Of a DNA stretch of 64,000 bases, positions 44,893 to 53,073 are shown piece by piece. The DNA comes from Burkholderia aenigmatica (GTDB lineage: Bacteria > Pseudomonadota > Gammaproteobacteria > Burkholderiales > Burkholderiaceae). How positions within the stretch are numbered: the stretch's first letter is position 1; every line of letters begins with the position of its first letter. The notes below the pieces were generated by a model. That model saw only the letters and a list, made by a program, of their open reading frames with translations. It ran no database searches and was not told the origin of the DNA. The stretch lies in contig NZ_CABVQC010000012.1 of assembly GCF_902499175.1 (NCBI RefSeq), forward strand, positions 86,965-150,964, given 5' to 3'. A program made the position numbers and the translations under genes.

Positions 44893-45981
44893 TCAGAACA
44901 CCGTATGTAACCCGATCCGCGCCACGGTCTGACTCGCGGAGCTCGACGCCCCGTTCGGATCCAGCACGCCGTTGACCTGCGCATCCGCGCCGTTGTTCGC
45001 GCGCTGGTAGTCGGCCGACACATACACCATCGTCCGCTTCGAGAACAGGTACTGAAGCGCCACGCTGACCTGGTGAGCGTGGTTGTTGTTCACCGCTTCA
45101 TTGCCCTTCATGTACATGTACTTCGCGCCCAGCACGACGTCCGGCCTGACGTGCCACAGCCCGCCCGCTTCGGCCATCCACACCCCGGCGTCGTTGAAGG
45201 AATTGTGCACGGTGGTCATCAGCGCATCCGCGGTCACGACACCGAAGTCGTAATGCATCCCGACGCCCCAGTTGCGCACGCTGGTGGACGGCACGCCGGG
45301 TGCGGGACCGTATTTCTCGTTCGTGTAGGCCACGCCCACCCCGAATGGCCCCATGTCGTAGTTCAGCCCTGCGCTGACCGCATTGTCCGCCCCGATTGAT
45401 CCGGCCACCCCGCCGAACGCGTACATCGCGCCGCCGGAAAAACCCGACACCGTCGGCGAACTGTACTTGACGGAGTTCGCGATCGGCTTGCTACCCGCCG
45501 TGCGATCCCAATCGAACGCACCGGTCGGATTACCGGGAAGCGCGAGGCGCTGGAACGGGCCATTCCGGAAGCCGTACAGCCCCGAGATATCCCGTGAAAT
45601 CGCGTTGTTCCTTGAAAACAGGGAATCGACCATGAAGTCGTACTGATTGCCCAGCGTGATGCTGCCGAACCGGTCGCTTTCGAGGCCCACGTACGCGTTG
45701 CGCCCGAAAATCCCCGTCCCGATGATGCTGCCGTTCGCCATCGAGAACTGGTTCACGAGCGCGAAGGTCGCGCGATATCCGCCACCGAGATCCTCCGTGC
45801 CGCGAAAGCCGAACAGATTGGGCGCGTAGATGCCGTCGTCGAACTTGGCGTTTTTTCCGCCGCCCTCGTTGCTGACATAAGAAATGCCGGCGTCGATCAG
45901 ACCGAACATCGTCACGCTGCTCTGCGCCCATGCGCCTTGCGCCACGGCGAGAATCGCCACTGCTCCAAACCTGAGTTTCAT
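44893..45981 (-). CDS. Gram-negative porin
   Basis: This 362-aa outer-membrane trimeric porin has a signal peptide (LRFGAVAILAVAQGAWAQ) followed by SSVTMFGLIDAGISYVSN, the typical start of Burkholderia porins, and terminal Phe (IGLHTVF). The constriction-loop region is around residue 110-130 (RNAISRDISGLYGF). It lies last in the hydroquinone cluster with a 200-bp gap from the Rieske gene, so it may serve uptake of the aromatic substrate or be an independent unit. Confidence 0.93.
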   Translation of the reverse strand: MKLRFGAVAILAVAQGAWAQSSVTMFGLIDAGISYVSNEGGGKNAKFDDGIYAPNLFGFRGTEDLGGGYRATFALVNQFSMANGSIIGTGIFGRNAYVGLESDRFGSITLGNQYDFMVDSLFSRNNAISRDISGLYGFRNGPFQRLALPGNPTGAFDWDRTAGSKPIANSVKYSSPTVSGFSGGAMYAFGGVAGSIGADNAVSAGLNYDMGPFGVGVAYTNEKYGPAPGVPSTSVRNWGVGMHYDFGVVTADALMTTVHNSFNDAGVWMAEAGGLWHVRPDVVLGAKYMYMKGNEAVNNNHAHQVSVALQYLFSKRTMVYVSADYQRANNGADAQVNGVLDPNGASSSASQTVARIGLHTVF

Positions 45982-46184
45982 TGCGTCTCCGTCTTTTTTA
46001 TGAAAATGCGAGGCTGCCACCCGCTACGTGGCAGGTGCTCGTTCGATGCTTCACAAGAAATCGCCTTCATTCCGGTGTCCGGCGTTGACTGACCCGCACC
46101 CGAAATATGATTAGTCTTACTGATTTATCAATACGATTACCGTCTTATCGACCGGCCCCGCCCATACGCATCGAAGCACTCGAA

Positions 46185-46520
46185 TCAAGCGCCCCGATAG
46201 ATGATCCACGCAGCGGAGTCCACCTCGACAACCACGGTCTCCAGCGCCGATCCCGAACACGGCCCGTCGATACACACGCCATCGTCGAACCGGAACAGCG
46301 CGCTGTGATGGGCGCACATCAATACCTGCGACCGGTAACAGGACACGCTGCCCGGTACGAAATCGAGCGGCACCGAGAAGTGCGGGCAACGATTCACGTA
46401 CGCCCATACCTGCTCGCCGCGTCGCACCACGATCACGGGACGTCCGATGCAGGCTTCATCGACGACCCGCGCGCCGCCGTCGGGCACATCGGAAAACCGG
46501 CAGAGTTGTCGTGCGTCCAT
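46185..46520 (-). CDS. Rieske [2Fe-2S] ferredoxin
   Basis: This 111-aa single-domain Rieske protein has cluster ligands Cys45-Pro-His47 and Cys69-x2-His72 (RCPHFS and MCAHHSALF). It would carry electrons to an oxygenase, but no Rieske oxygenase large subunit or reductase is nearby. It starts 3 bp after the YciI-like gene stop, so it is co-transcribed with the hydroquinone genes. It may support an unlinked oxygenase or keep the Fe(II) dioxygenase reduced, which is inference. Confidence 0.92.
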   Translation of the reverse strand: MDARQLCRFSDVPDGGARVVDEACIGRPVIVVRRGEQVWAYVNRCPHFSVPLDFVPGSVSCYRSQVLMCAHHSALFRFDDGVCIDGPCSGSALETVVVEVDSAAWIIYRGA

Positions 46521-46523
46521 CTC

Positions 46524-46835
46524 TCACACTCGCTGCTCGGGGTTACCGAGGCTCCAGTCCCACGGCCGCACTTCCACGCGCGAGAACAGCCCTTCCTTCA
46601 CATACGGATCGTTGCCGATGAACTGCATCACCGCCTGAATGTCGTCCGCCTCCACAACGAGCAGCGTGCCGTTCATCGCGTCGCCGTGCGGGTCCAGCGT
46701 CGGGCCGCCGAGCCGCACCACCACGCCGTGCTGGTCGGCCGAGCGCAGGTAGGTCCGGTGACGCGGCCGCACGCGATCGCGCACGTCGCGCATGCCCGGC
46801 TGGTCCGTTGCAAACACCGCAAAGAATCGCGCCAT
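46524..46835 (-). CDS. YciI-like protein
   Basis: This 103-aa ferredoxin-like-fold protein is of the YciI family (FFAVFATDQPGMRDVRDRVRPRHRTYL given by its start FFAVFATDQPG; VVEADDIQAVMQFIGNDPYVKEGLF). A conserved His (RPRHRTYL) and Asp (NDPY) are present, as in family members that act as hydrolases or dehalogenases in chlorophenol pathways. It lies 5 bp after the dioxygenase gene and before the Rieske gene, so it belongs to this operon. The reaction is not known. Confidence 0.85.
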   Translation of the reverse strand: MARFFAVFATDQPGMRDVRDRVRPRHRTYLRSADQHGVVVRLGGPTLDPHGDAMNGTLLVVEADDIQAVMQFIGNDPYVKEGLFSRVEVRPWDWSLGNPEQRV

Positions 46836-46840
46836 GACAG

Positions 46841-47713
46841 TCAGCTCCGGTCGAGGACGAAGTCGTACGTCACTTCGCGATACGGGCCGGTCAGGCCGAA
46901 CTGACGGGCGAGCGCGTCGTCCGCGTCGCACCGGCGATACGCCACCATCAGCGACGGCTTCACGCCGAACACGGCGTCCGACTTCAGATAGGGATCGTCC
47001 TCGTCGAACAGATGCGTCACGAGCGTACGGCAGCCCGGCGCGTCGATCATGAAGTGCAGATGCGCGGGCCGCCACGGATGACGCCCGGTGGCTTCGAGCA
47101 TCTTCCCGACCGGGCCGTCGGTCGGAATGGGATAGCTGATCGGCAGAATCGTCGTGATCGCGTAACGGCCTTCGGCGTCGGTGCGGTAGCGGCCGCGCAG
47201 GTTGCCGTGCGGTTGCGCCGTATCCTGGCCGGAATACATGCCGTTTTCCGCCGTCTGCCACACGTCGAGCACGGCGTTCGCCACCGGCTTGCCGTCGGTG
47301 GTCAGCACCCGGCCGTGCACGACTGCCGGCACGCCGGGCGTACACGCCATGTTCTCGCCATACGCGCGATCGGGCATCCCCTCGATATAGAACGGACCGA
47401 ACACGGTCGTTTCCGTTGCGCCGGTCGCGAAGCGATGGTTGATCGCATCGACCAGCATCGAGACGCCGAGCGTATCCGACAGCAGGATGAACTCCTGTCG
47501 CACCGCGTCGTCGCACCTCTTCCCGGTCTCGGTCAGGAAGCGGATCGCGGCCATCCACTCCGCCTCCGTCAGCTCCGTTTCGCGGACGAACGCGTGAAGA
47601 TGCCGCACGAGGCTCTGCATCAGCGCGCGCAGGCGCGGGCTCGGCGTGCCGTCGAAGCTGGCGACGACCTGCCCGGTCAGCCTGGCGTCGTCGTCATGGT
47701 GGTCATGGCTCAT
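46841..47713 (-). CDS. Hydroxyquinol 1,2-dioxygenase (intradiol)
   Basis: This 290-aa Fe(III) intradiol dioxygenase cleaves hydroxyquinol to maleylacetate. The metal ligands are Tyr160 (VWQTAENGMY), Tyr194 (SYPIP), His218 and His220 (RPAHLHFM). The helical N-terminal domain (VASFDGTPSPRLRALMQSLVRHLHAFVRE region) is typical of the catechol/hydroxyquinol class. Its product feeds the maleylacetate reductase encoded 28 bp upstream on the same strand. It starts MSHDHHDDDARL after a ribosome site. Confidence 0.92.
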   Translation of the reverse strand: MSHDHHDDDARLTGQVVASFDGTPSPRLRALMQSLVRHLHAFVRETELTEAEWMAAIRFLTETGKRCDDAVRQEFILLSDTLGVSMLVDAINHRFATGATETTVFGPFYIEGMPDRAYGENMACTPGVPAVVHGRVLTTDGKPVANAVLDVWQTAENGMYSGQDTAQPHGNLRGRYRTDAEGRYAITTILPISYPIPTDGPVGKMLEATGRHPWRPAHLHFMIDAPGCRTLVTHLFDEDDPYLKSDAVFGVKPSLMVAYRRCDADDALARQFGLTGPYREVTYDFVLDRS

Positions 47714-47741
47714 CTCTGTCTCCGTTGACGCGTCGGGCCGT

Positions 47742-48809
47742 TCATTGCGGCGCACGCCCTTCCCATGCGTGCTGAAGCAGCGCGCGAATCGCCGGGCGTT
47801 CGATCGGCCGCGGATTCGCGTACGGATTGCGGCACGCGAGGTCGGCCGCTTCGTCGAGGCCCGCCTCCGGCATCCCGAGGTCGGCGAGCGCCGGCGCGAT
47901 GCCGAGCTGCGCGTTCAGCGCGAACAGTAGCGGGCCGGCTTCGGCTGCGTCGTTCCCGCCCAATGCGCGCGCCACGCGGCGCAGCGCATCGGGCGCGGCA
48001 GCGTGGTTGTAGTGCGCGGTGTGCGGCAGCATCGCCGCGTGCGTCTGTGCATGCGGCAGGTTGAAGGTGCCGCCGAGCGTGTGGCACAGCTTGTGGTGCA
48101 GCGCCATGCCGACCGCACCCAGGCAGGTTCCCGCGAGCCATGCGCCGTACAGCGCGCGGCTACGCGCCTCGCGGTTCCGCGGATCGCGCACTACCACGGG
48201 CAGCGCTTCGCCGAGCGCGCGGATCGATTCTTCGGCCATCAGGCTGATCACCGGGTTCGCGTCTTCCGCATAGAGCGCCTCGACGGCATGCGCCATCGCA
48301 TTGATGCCCGATGCCGCCGAAATGTCCGGCGGCAGCGACAGCGTCAGCGACGGGTCGTAGAGCACGGTACGCGGCAGCACGCGCGCGTCGCGCCCGGTGC
48401 GCTTCAGCCGACCTTCCGTGAGCCCGAAGATCGGCGTCATCTCCGAGCCGGCATACGTCGTCGGCACGGCCAGGATCGGCAGCACCGATTCGAGCGCAAT
48501 GGCCTTGCCGAGCCCGATCGTCGACCCGCCGCCGATCGCGACGCAGCAGTCCGCCTCCAGCTCGCCGGCCATCTCGCGCGCCGCGTGCGCGACCTCGATC
48601 GGCACGTGCATGACCGCCTGCGCACAGATGCCGGCGGCCCGCTCACCCAGGATCGCCTCCACGCGCTCGGCGAGCGGCCGCTGCTCGGGCGTGGACAGGA
48701 TCAGCGCGCGGCGGGCGCCGAGCGTCGACAGCTCGTCCGGCAGCCTGTCGAGCGCGCCCCATTCGAACACCACGCGGGAAGGGGTGCCCTGATAGACGAA
48801 GCGATCCAT
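47742..48809 (-). CDS. Maleylacetate reductase
   Basis: This 355-aa iron-type alcohol dehydrogenase family enzyme reduces maleylacetate to 3-oxoadipate with NAD(P)H. Motifs are AIGGGSTIGLGKAIALES (cofactor), VPTTYAGSEMTPIFG and HHKLCHTLGGTFNLPHAQTHA with the metal-type His residues. It sits between the semialdehyde dehydrogenase and hydroxyquinol dioxygenase genes. Both branches of the cluster produce maleylacetate, so this is the shared step. Confidence 0.94.
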   Translation of the reverse strand: MDRFVYQGTPSRVVFEWGALDRLPDELSTLGARRALILSTPEQRPLAERVEAILGERAAGICAQAVMHVPIEVAHAAREMAGELEADCCVAIGGGSTIGLGKAIALESVLPILAVPTTYAGSEMTPIFGLTEGRLKRTGRDARVLPRTVLYDPSLTLSLPPDISAASGINAMAHAVEALYAEDANPVISLMAEESIRALGEALPVVVRDPRNREARSRALYGAWLAGTCLGAVGMALHHKLCHTLGGTFNLPHAQTHAAMLPHTAHYNHAAAPDALRRVARALGGNDAAEAGPLLFALNAQLGIAPALADLGMPEAGLDEAADLACRNPYANPRPIERPAIRALLQHAWEGRAPQ

Positions 48810-48817
48810 GGCGAACC

Positions 48818-50284
48818 TCAGCGCTTGAAGTGCGGCGGCACGTTGCCGTCGACGTTGACCCACACCGACCGCGCTTCCGTGTAGTCGTGCATCGCCTCGA
48901 AGCCCATCTCGCGGCCGTAGCCCGACTGGCCGACGCCGCCGAACGGGCTGCCCGGATTGACGCGCTTGTAGCAGTTGATCCAGCACATGCCCGCGTTGAT
49001 CTGCGATGCCATCTTGTGTGCCCGCGAGAGATCCTTGGTCCAGAGGCCGCTGCCCAGCCCGTATTCGGTTGCGTTGGCAATGGCCAGCGCTTCATCGTCG
49101 CTGCCGAAGCGCAGCACCGTGACGAACGGGCCGAACACTTCTTCCTGCGCGACGCGATCGGCCGCGCTCCTTGCCTCGATGACCGTCGGGCGCACGTAGT
49201 AGCCGTTGGCGAGCGCCGGATCCTGCGGTGCGCTGCCGCCCGTGAGCACGCGGCCGCCCTGTTCGCGCGCGACGTCGACGAACGACAGCACGCGATCGAG
49301 GTGCTGCTTCGACGTCAGCGGCCCCATCTCGGTGTTCGCATCGAGCGGGTTGCCGATGCGGATCGACGACGCGAGTGCCACGAAGCGCTCGAGGAACGCA
49401 TCCGCGATGCGCTCGTGCAGCACCAGACGCGAGCCGGCGATGCACGCCTGCCCCTGGTTGTGGAAGATCGCCCACGCGGCGCCGTTGATGGCCGCGTCGA
49501 GGTCGGCATCGTCGAACACGATGTTGGCGCCCTTGCCGCCCAGTTCGAGTTGCACACGCTTCAGGTTGCCCTGCGACGCTTCGACGATCCGGCGGCCGGT
49601 GGCCGTCGATCCCGTGAACGCGATCTTGCCGACGCCCGGATGTTCGGCGAGCCGCTGGCCGGCCGACTGCCCATAACCGGGGACGATATTGACGACACCT
49701 GCGGGGAACCCGACCTCGGCCATCAGCTCGACGATGCGCAGCGTCGACAGCGGCGTGATTTCCGACGGCTTGAGCACCACCGTGTTGCCGGCGGCGAGCG
49801 CCGGGCCCATCTTCCAGCTCGTGAACATCAGCGGAAAATTCCACGGCACGATCTGGCCGACGACGCCGATCGGCGCGCGCTGCACGTAGTTCAGGAAGCC
49901 GGCTTCGACCGGAATCACCGAGCCTTGCAGCTTGTCGGCCATGCCGCCGAAGTAGCGGAAGCAGGCGGCCGTGCGCGGCACGTCGAGCGAGCGAGAATCG
50001 CGGATCGGGTGGCCGGTGTCCAGCGATTCGAGCTGCGCCAGCTCGTCGGCGTTGGCCTCGATCGCGTCGGCCAGGCGCAGCAGCAACCGGCCGCGTTCGG
50101 CGGCCGGCAGGGCCGACCATTTGGGGAACGCGCGCGTCGCGGCTTCGACGGCCAGATCAACGTCGGCCGCAGTGGCGGCCGCGATCTTCGTGATGACGGA
50201 GCCGTCGTGCGGGTTCAGCACGTCGATCGTGCCGCGGTCGACGGCGTCAACGAAGCGCCCGTCGATGAAGAGTTGGGTTTGCAT
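48818..50284 (-). CDS. Aldehyde dehydrogenase (4-hydroxymuconic semialdehyde dehydrogenase type)
   Basis: This 488-aa NAD(P)-dependent aldehyde dehydrogenase is full length. The general-base Glu is in VQLELGGKGAN, the catalytic Cys in NQGQACIAGSRL, and the cofactor loop is IVPWNFPLMFTSWKMGPAL. It lies directly downstream of the two hydroquinone dioxygenase subunits and upstream of the maleylacetate reductase. In such clusters (PnpE) it oxidises 4-hydroxymuconic semialdehyde to maleylacetate. The specific substrate comes from context. Confidence 0.92.
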   Translation of the reverse strand: MQTQLFIDGRFVDAVDRGTIDVLNPHDGSVITKIAAATAADVDLAVEAATRAFPKWSALPAAERGRLLLRLADAIEANADELAQLESLDTGHPIRDSRSLDVPRTAACFRYFGGMADKLQGSVIPVEAGFLNYVQRAPIGVVGQIVPWNFPLMFTSWKMGPALAAGNTVVLKPSEITPLSTLRIVELMAEVGFPAGVVNIVPGYGQSAGQRLAEHPGVGKIAFTGSTATGRRIVEASQGNLKRVQLELGGKGANIVFDDADLDAAINGAAWAIFHNQGQACIAGSRLVLHERIADAFLERFVALASSIRIGNPLDANTEMGPLTSKQHLDRVLSFVDVAREQGGRVLTGGSAPQDPALANGYYVRPTVIEARSAADRVAQEEVFGPFVTVLRFGSDDEALAIANATEYGLGSGLWTKDLSRAHKMASQINAGMCWINCYKRVNPGSPFGGVGQSGYGREMGFEAMHDYTEARSVWVNVDGNVPPHFKR

Positions 50285-50329
50285 GAATCGTCCTCGGTGT
50301 AAGGCTTGAAGCGGAAACTGACGCGCCGC

Positions 50330-51349
50330 TCAGAACGCGATCGGATACGGCGCGAGCTCGCCGCTCTCGTAGCGTTGCGGCAGGTCGGGCGTCGCGTTTT
50401 CCCAGACCAGCAGCATCGACCGCTTCGTGGAATAGCCCTGATGCCGGATGTCGGCAGGCATCGCGCAGATGTCGCCGGCGCGCATCGTCACGCGTGCGCG
50501 CGGCGCGCCGGTGTTCTTGTCGCCGATGTCCCACACGATTTCGTCGGACAGTTGCAGGAACCATTCGACGCGGTCGTTGCCGTGGAACACCGGCAGGATG
50601 AATTCCTCGGTGGTCGGGCAGAACAGGCTGCGCCCGCACACCGACGTGACCGACGGATTCCACGTCACGTCCGAGCGCGACAGGTACTTGAACAGGTTGA
50701 ACGCGTGCAGCTCGCCTTCGAAGCCGGGCTCGACATGCACTTCCGGTTCGTCCTGCGCGACGTCGACGAACGCGCGGTTGACCGGCAGGTCGTCACGCAG
50801 CGGCGAATCGCCTTCGAGGCCCGGCATGCGGCGCGTCGCGATACGCGTGCGCTCGATCGCCGAACCGTTTTCGCCGTGCTTGCGCCCGAACGCCGTGCCC
50901 GTTTCCTCCGGCGCCGCGAACGGGTCGAAGCCTTCGTTGGTCCAGTCGTGCAGCATCGCCTTGAAGGTCGCCATGATCGTGGGCGTGTCGAAGGTCTCGG
51001 TGTAGTCGACCCCGGCGTCCTTCAGGATGCCGTTGAAGGTGCCCGCATACATGTCCACCTTGCCGTAGTGATTGCGCGTGCCGAACACGTGGTCGAAGTT
51101 CACCCAGCCGTAGAAGAAGCCCCATGCCACGTCGCGCATCATTGCGCGCAGGAATGCGTCCGCCGGCATCGCATGCGTGCGCGTCTGGCCTTTCGCGGGC
51201 CAGCAGATCTTCACGAAATATTCGTCGCGCTGAAATTCGAATTCACCGAGCCGGAAGCGGCGGTAGCCGGTGACGGCATCGGCTTCGGTGGCTTGCACCA
51301 GATCGGCGGCAAAGCCCGCGGAAAGGTCGAGAGTGTCGAGGGTGGCCAT
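50330..51349 (-). CDS. hapD: Hydroquinone 1,2-dioxygenase, large subunit
   Basis: This 339-aa protein matches the large subunit (HapD/PnpD type, about 38 kDa) of two-subunit Fe(II) hydroquinone dioxygenase, which opens hydroquinone to 4-hydroxymuconic semialdehyde. Cupin-like strands are seen in the last third (EEFILPVFHGNDRVEWFLQL, TMRAGDICAMPADIRHQGYST), where His and Glu residues could bind iron. The small subunit gene lies 38 bp upstream and the semialdehyde dehydrogenase 45 bp downstream. The assignment combines length, paired subunits and context. Confidence 0.85.
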   Translation of the reverse strand: MATLDTLDLSAGFAADLVQATEADAVTGYRRFRLGEFEFQRDEYFVKICWPAKGQTRTHAMPADAFLRAMMRDVAWGFFYGWVNFDHVFGTRNHYGKVDMYAGTFNGILKDAGVDYTETFDTPTIMATFKAMLHDWTNEGFDPFAAPEETGTAFGRKHGENGSAIERTRIATRRMPGLEGDSPLRDDLPVNRAFVDVAQDEPEVHVEPGFEGELHAFNLFKYLSRSDVTWNPSVTSVCGRSLFCPTTEEFILPVFHGNDRVEWFLQLSDEIVWDIGDKNTGAPRARVTMRAGDICAMPADIRHQGYSTKRSMLLVWENATPDLPQRYESGELAPYPIAF

Positions 51350-51387
51350 AACGTGTCTCCTGGAATAGTCGAATGAGGTCGGTCGAA

Positions 51388-51882
51388 TCAGTGCAGGCAG
51401 ATATCGGCCCACTTCTCCACGGACAGCTCGCCCAGGACGGTCTGCACGAGTGCGACGCCCGGCTGGCTCGCGGTGAAGCGGTACGCACAGCCGGCCGGCA
51501 GAAGCGCCTGGTGGCCTTGGCGCAATACGACGTAACCCATCTTGCGGCCGGCCGGCTGGGTGCCGGCGCTCACGGTGCCGCGCCCCGATGTCGGCGGCGT
51601 ATCGAGCTTGATGAATTCGATCCGGACTTCGCCATCCATCTGGATCACGAACTCGTCGTGCGCGCAGGCGAACCACGGCGACTGGCCGTCGGTCCGCAGC
51701 ACTTCGATCACGTATTCGAGGTTCTTGCCGGCGACGACCTTTTCATAAGGGGCCGACTTCGATGCCACCTCGAAGACATTCGAGAAGGCGTAGTGGCGGG
51801 CGCTGCCGCTGGTGATTTCGATCTCGCCCTTCCGGTAATGGTCGAGCGAGCCAAATACGGTGTGGAATGCCGTGTCGGTCAT
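51388..51882 (-). CDS. hapC: Hydroquinone 1,2-dioxygenase, small subunit
   Basis: This 164-aa protein matches the small subunit (HapC/PnpC type, about 18 kDa) of the two-component hydroquinone dioxygenase. It is a small cupin-like protein (WFACAHDEFVIQMDGEVRIEFIKLD, given by its ends WFACAHDEF and IEFIKLD; GHQALLPAGCAYRFTASQPG). The start MTDTAFHTVF follows an AGGAG site. It is the first gene of the catabolic operon; a 17-bp dyad lies 87-103 bp upstream. Confidence 0.85.
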   Translation of the reverse strand: MTDTAFHTVFGSLDHYRKGEIEITSGSARHYAFSNVFEVASKSAPYEKVVAGKNLEYVIEVLRTDGQSPWFACAHDEFVIQMDGEVRIEFIKLDTPPTSGRGTVSAGTQPAGRKMGYVVLRQGHQALLPAGCAYRFTASQPGVALVQTVLGELSVEKWADICLH

Positions 51883-51968
51883 TTCTGTCTCCTGAGTTGA
51901 ACCGCTTGTTGGATTCAACTCTAGGGGCAAGGCCCGCCCGCAACAAGGCACGGGACGGCGACTACGGC

Positions 51969-51985
51969 ATTTGCGTTTCGCGAAT
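51969..51985. promoter_or_regulatory. 17-bp dyad upstream of hapC (copy A)
   Basis: ATTTGCGTTTCGCGAAT is an imperfect palindrome (ATTTGCG-TTT-CGCGAAT, one mismatch). Its exact reverse complement recurs at 54529-54545 upstream of the MFS gene. It has the LysR-type spacing of conserved ends (T-N11-A) and lies between the LysR gene and hapC. Confidence 0.75.
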
Positions 51986-51997
51986 AATCCGCGCGCT

Positions 51998-52927
51998 TCA
52001 ACGCACCCAGCCGCGCTCCAAAAGCGGACGATCCCACGGGGATTCGTCGCCGATGGTTTCCGCGAGGAATTCGACGAGCGCCTTCACCTTCAACGCCTGT
52101 CGCTGCGTCGCGGGATAAACCGCGGCAAAGCTCAGCGGCGCGAGCTGGAAGTCGGTCAGGATGGGCACCAGTCGGCCGGCGACCAGCGCGTCGCTCGCCA
52201 CGAGCGTCGGCAGGCACACGACGCCGCCGCCCGACAGCGCATACTCGCGCAGCAGGTGCACGGAGTTCGAGCGGATCATGCCCGGCAACTCCATTTCGAC
52301 GACCTCGTCGCCACGCGTCATCGTCCAGCGGTTGCGCGACGGATAGCCGGAATAGAGCGCCGTGGTGTGCTGCAGCAGGTCGCGCGGATGTTGTGGCGCA
52401 CCATGCGCGTCGAGGTAGGCGGGCGACGCGCAAAAGAGGCGCCTGACGGTGAACAGCCGCCTTTCGATCAGCGACTCGGAGATGGGCGGGAAGATCTGGA
52501 ACGCGATGTCGAACCCTTCTTCGACAGGATCCACGACGCGGTCGTTGACGATGACGTCAAGCTGGATGCCCGGGTAGCGCCGGTTGAATTCCATCAGCGG
52601 CGCACCGAAGTGATCGAGGGCGAAACCGGGCAGCACCTGGATGCGCAACCGCCCGGTCGGCGTCGCGCGAAGCTCGCGCATCTGGTCCGTCAACTCGTTG
52701 ACTCGCCCGACCACCTCCGCGCACTCGCGATAGAACGCCTCGCCCACTTCCGACAGACGCACGTGGCGCGTGCTGCGATGGAATAGCGGCGCGTTGACGA
52801 ACTTCTCGAGCTGCTGGATGCGGTTCGTCACGACCGAGCTGGTCACGCCGAGCTGCCGCGCCGCCTCGGCGAAGCTGCTCGCCTCCGCCACCCTGACGAA
52901 TGCCTCGATGCTCAGAAACCGGTCCAT
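51998..52927 (-). CDS. LysR-family regulator of the hydroquinone cluster
   Basis: This 309-aa LysR protein has an N-terminal HTH (VRVAEASSFAEAARQLGVTSSVVTNRI) and an effector domain (GRLRIQVLPGFALDHFGAPLMEFN, CLPTLVASDALVAGRLV). It belongs to the CrgA/AaeR-like group. It is transcribed in the same direction as the catabolic genes, 115 bp upstream of hapC, and the dyad in that gap recurs before the MFS gene. It most likely activates both transcripts in response to hydroquinone or a ring-cleavage product. Confidence 0.9.
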   Translation of the reverse strand: MDRFLSIEAFVRVAEASSFAEAARQLGVTSSVVTNRIQQLEKFVNAPLFHRSTRHVRLSEVGEAFYRECAEVVGRVNELTDQMRELRATPTGRLRIQVLPGFALDHFGAPLMEFNRRYPGIQLDVIVNDRVVDPVEEGFDIAFQIFPPISESLIERRLFTVRRLFCASPAYLDAHGAPQHPRDLLQHTTALYSGYPSRNRWTMTRGDEVVEMELPGMIRSNSVHLLREYALSGGGVVCLPTLVASDALVAGRLVPILTDFQLAPLSFAAVYPATQRQALKVKALVEFLAETIGDESPWDRPLLERGWVR

Positions 52928-53073
52928 ACCGCGCCCTTTTTCGACAGCGAAACCGGCAGTCTACCTGTGCGGGTATCGGGCTGTGTCATGCGGGAGGCGT
53001 CACTGTGTCCCCCAATCGATGTCAATTACCGAGGACACCGGCCCCCGCATGCGCCGCGCTGCCCGCGCGGGCC

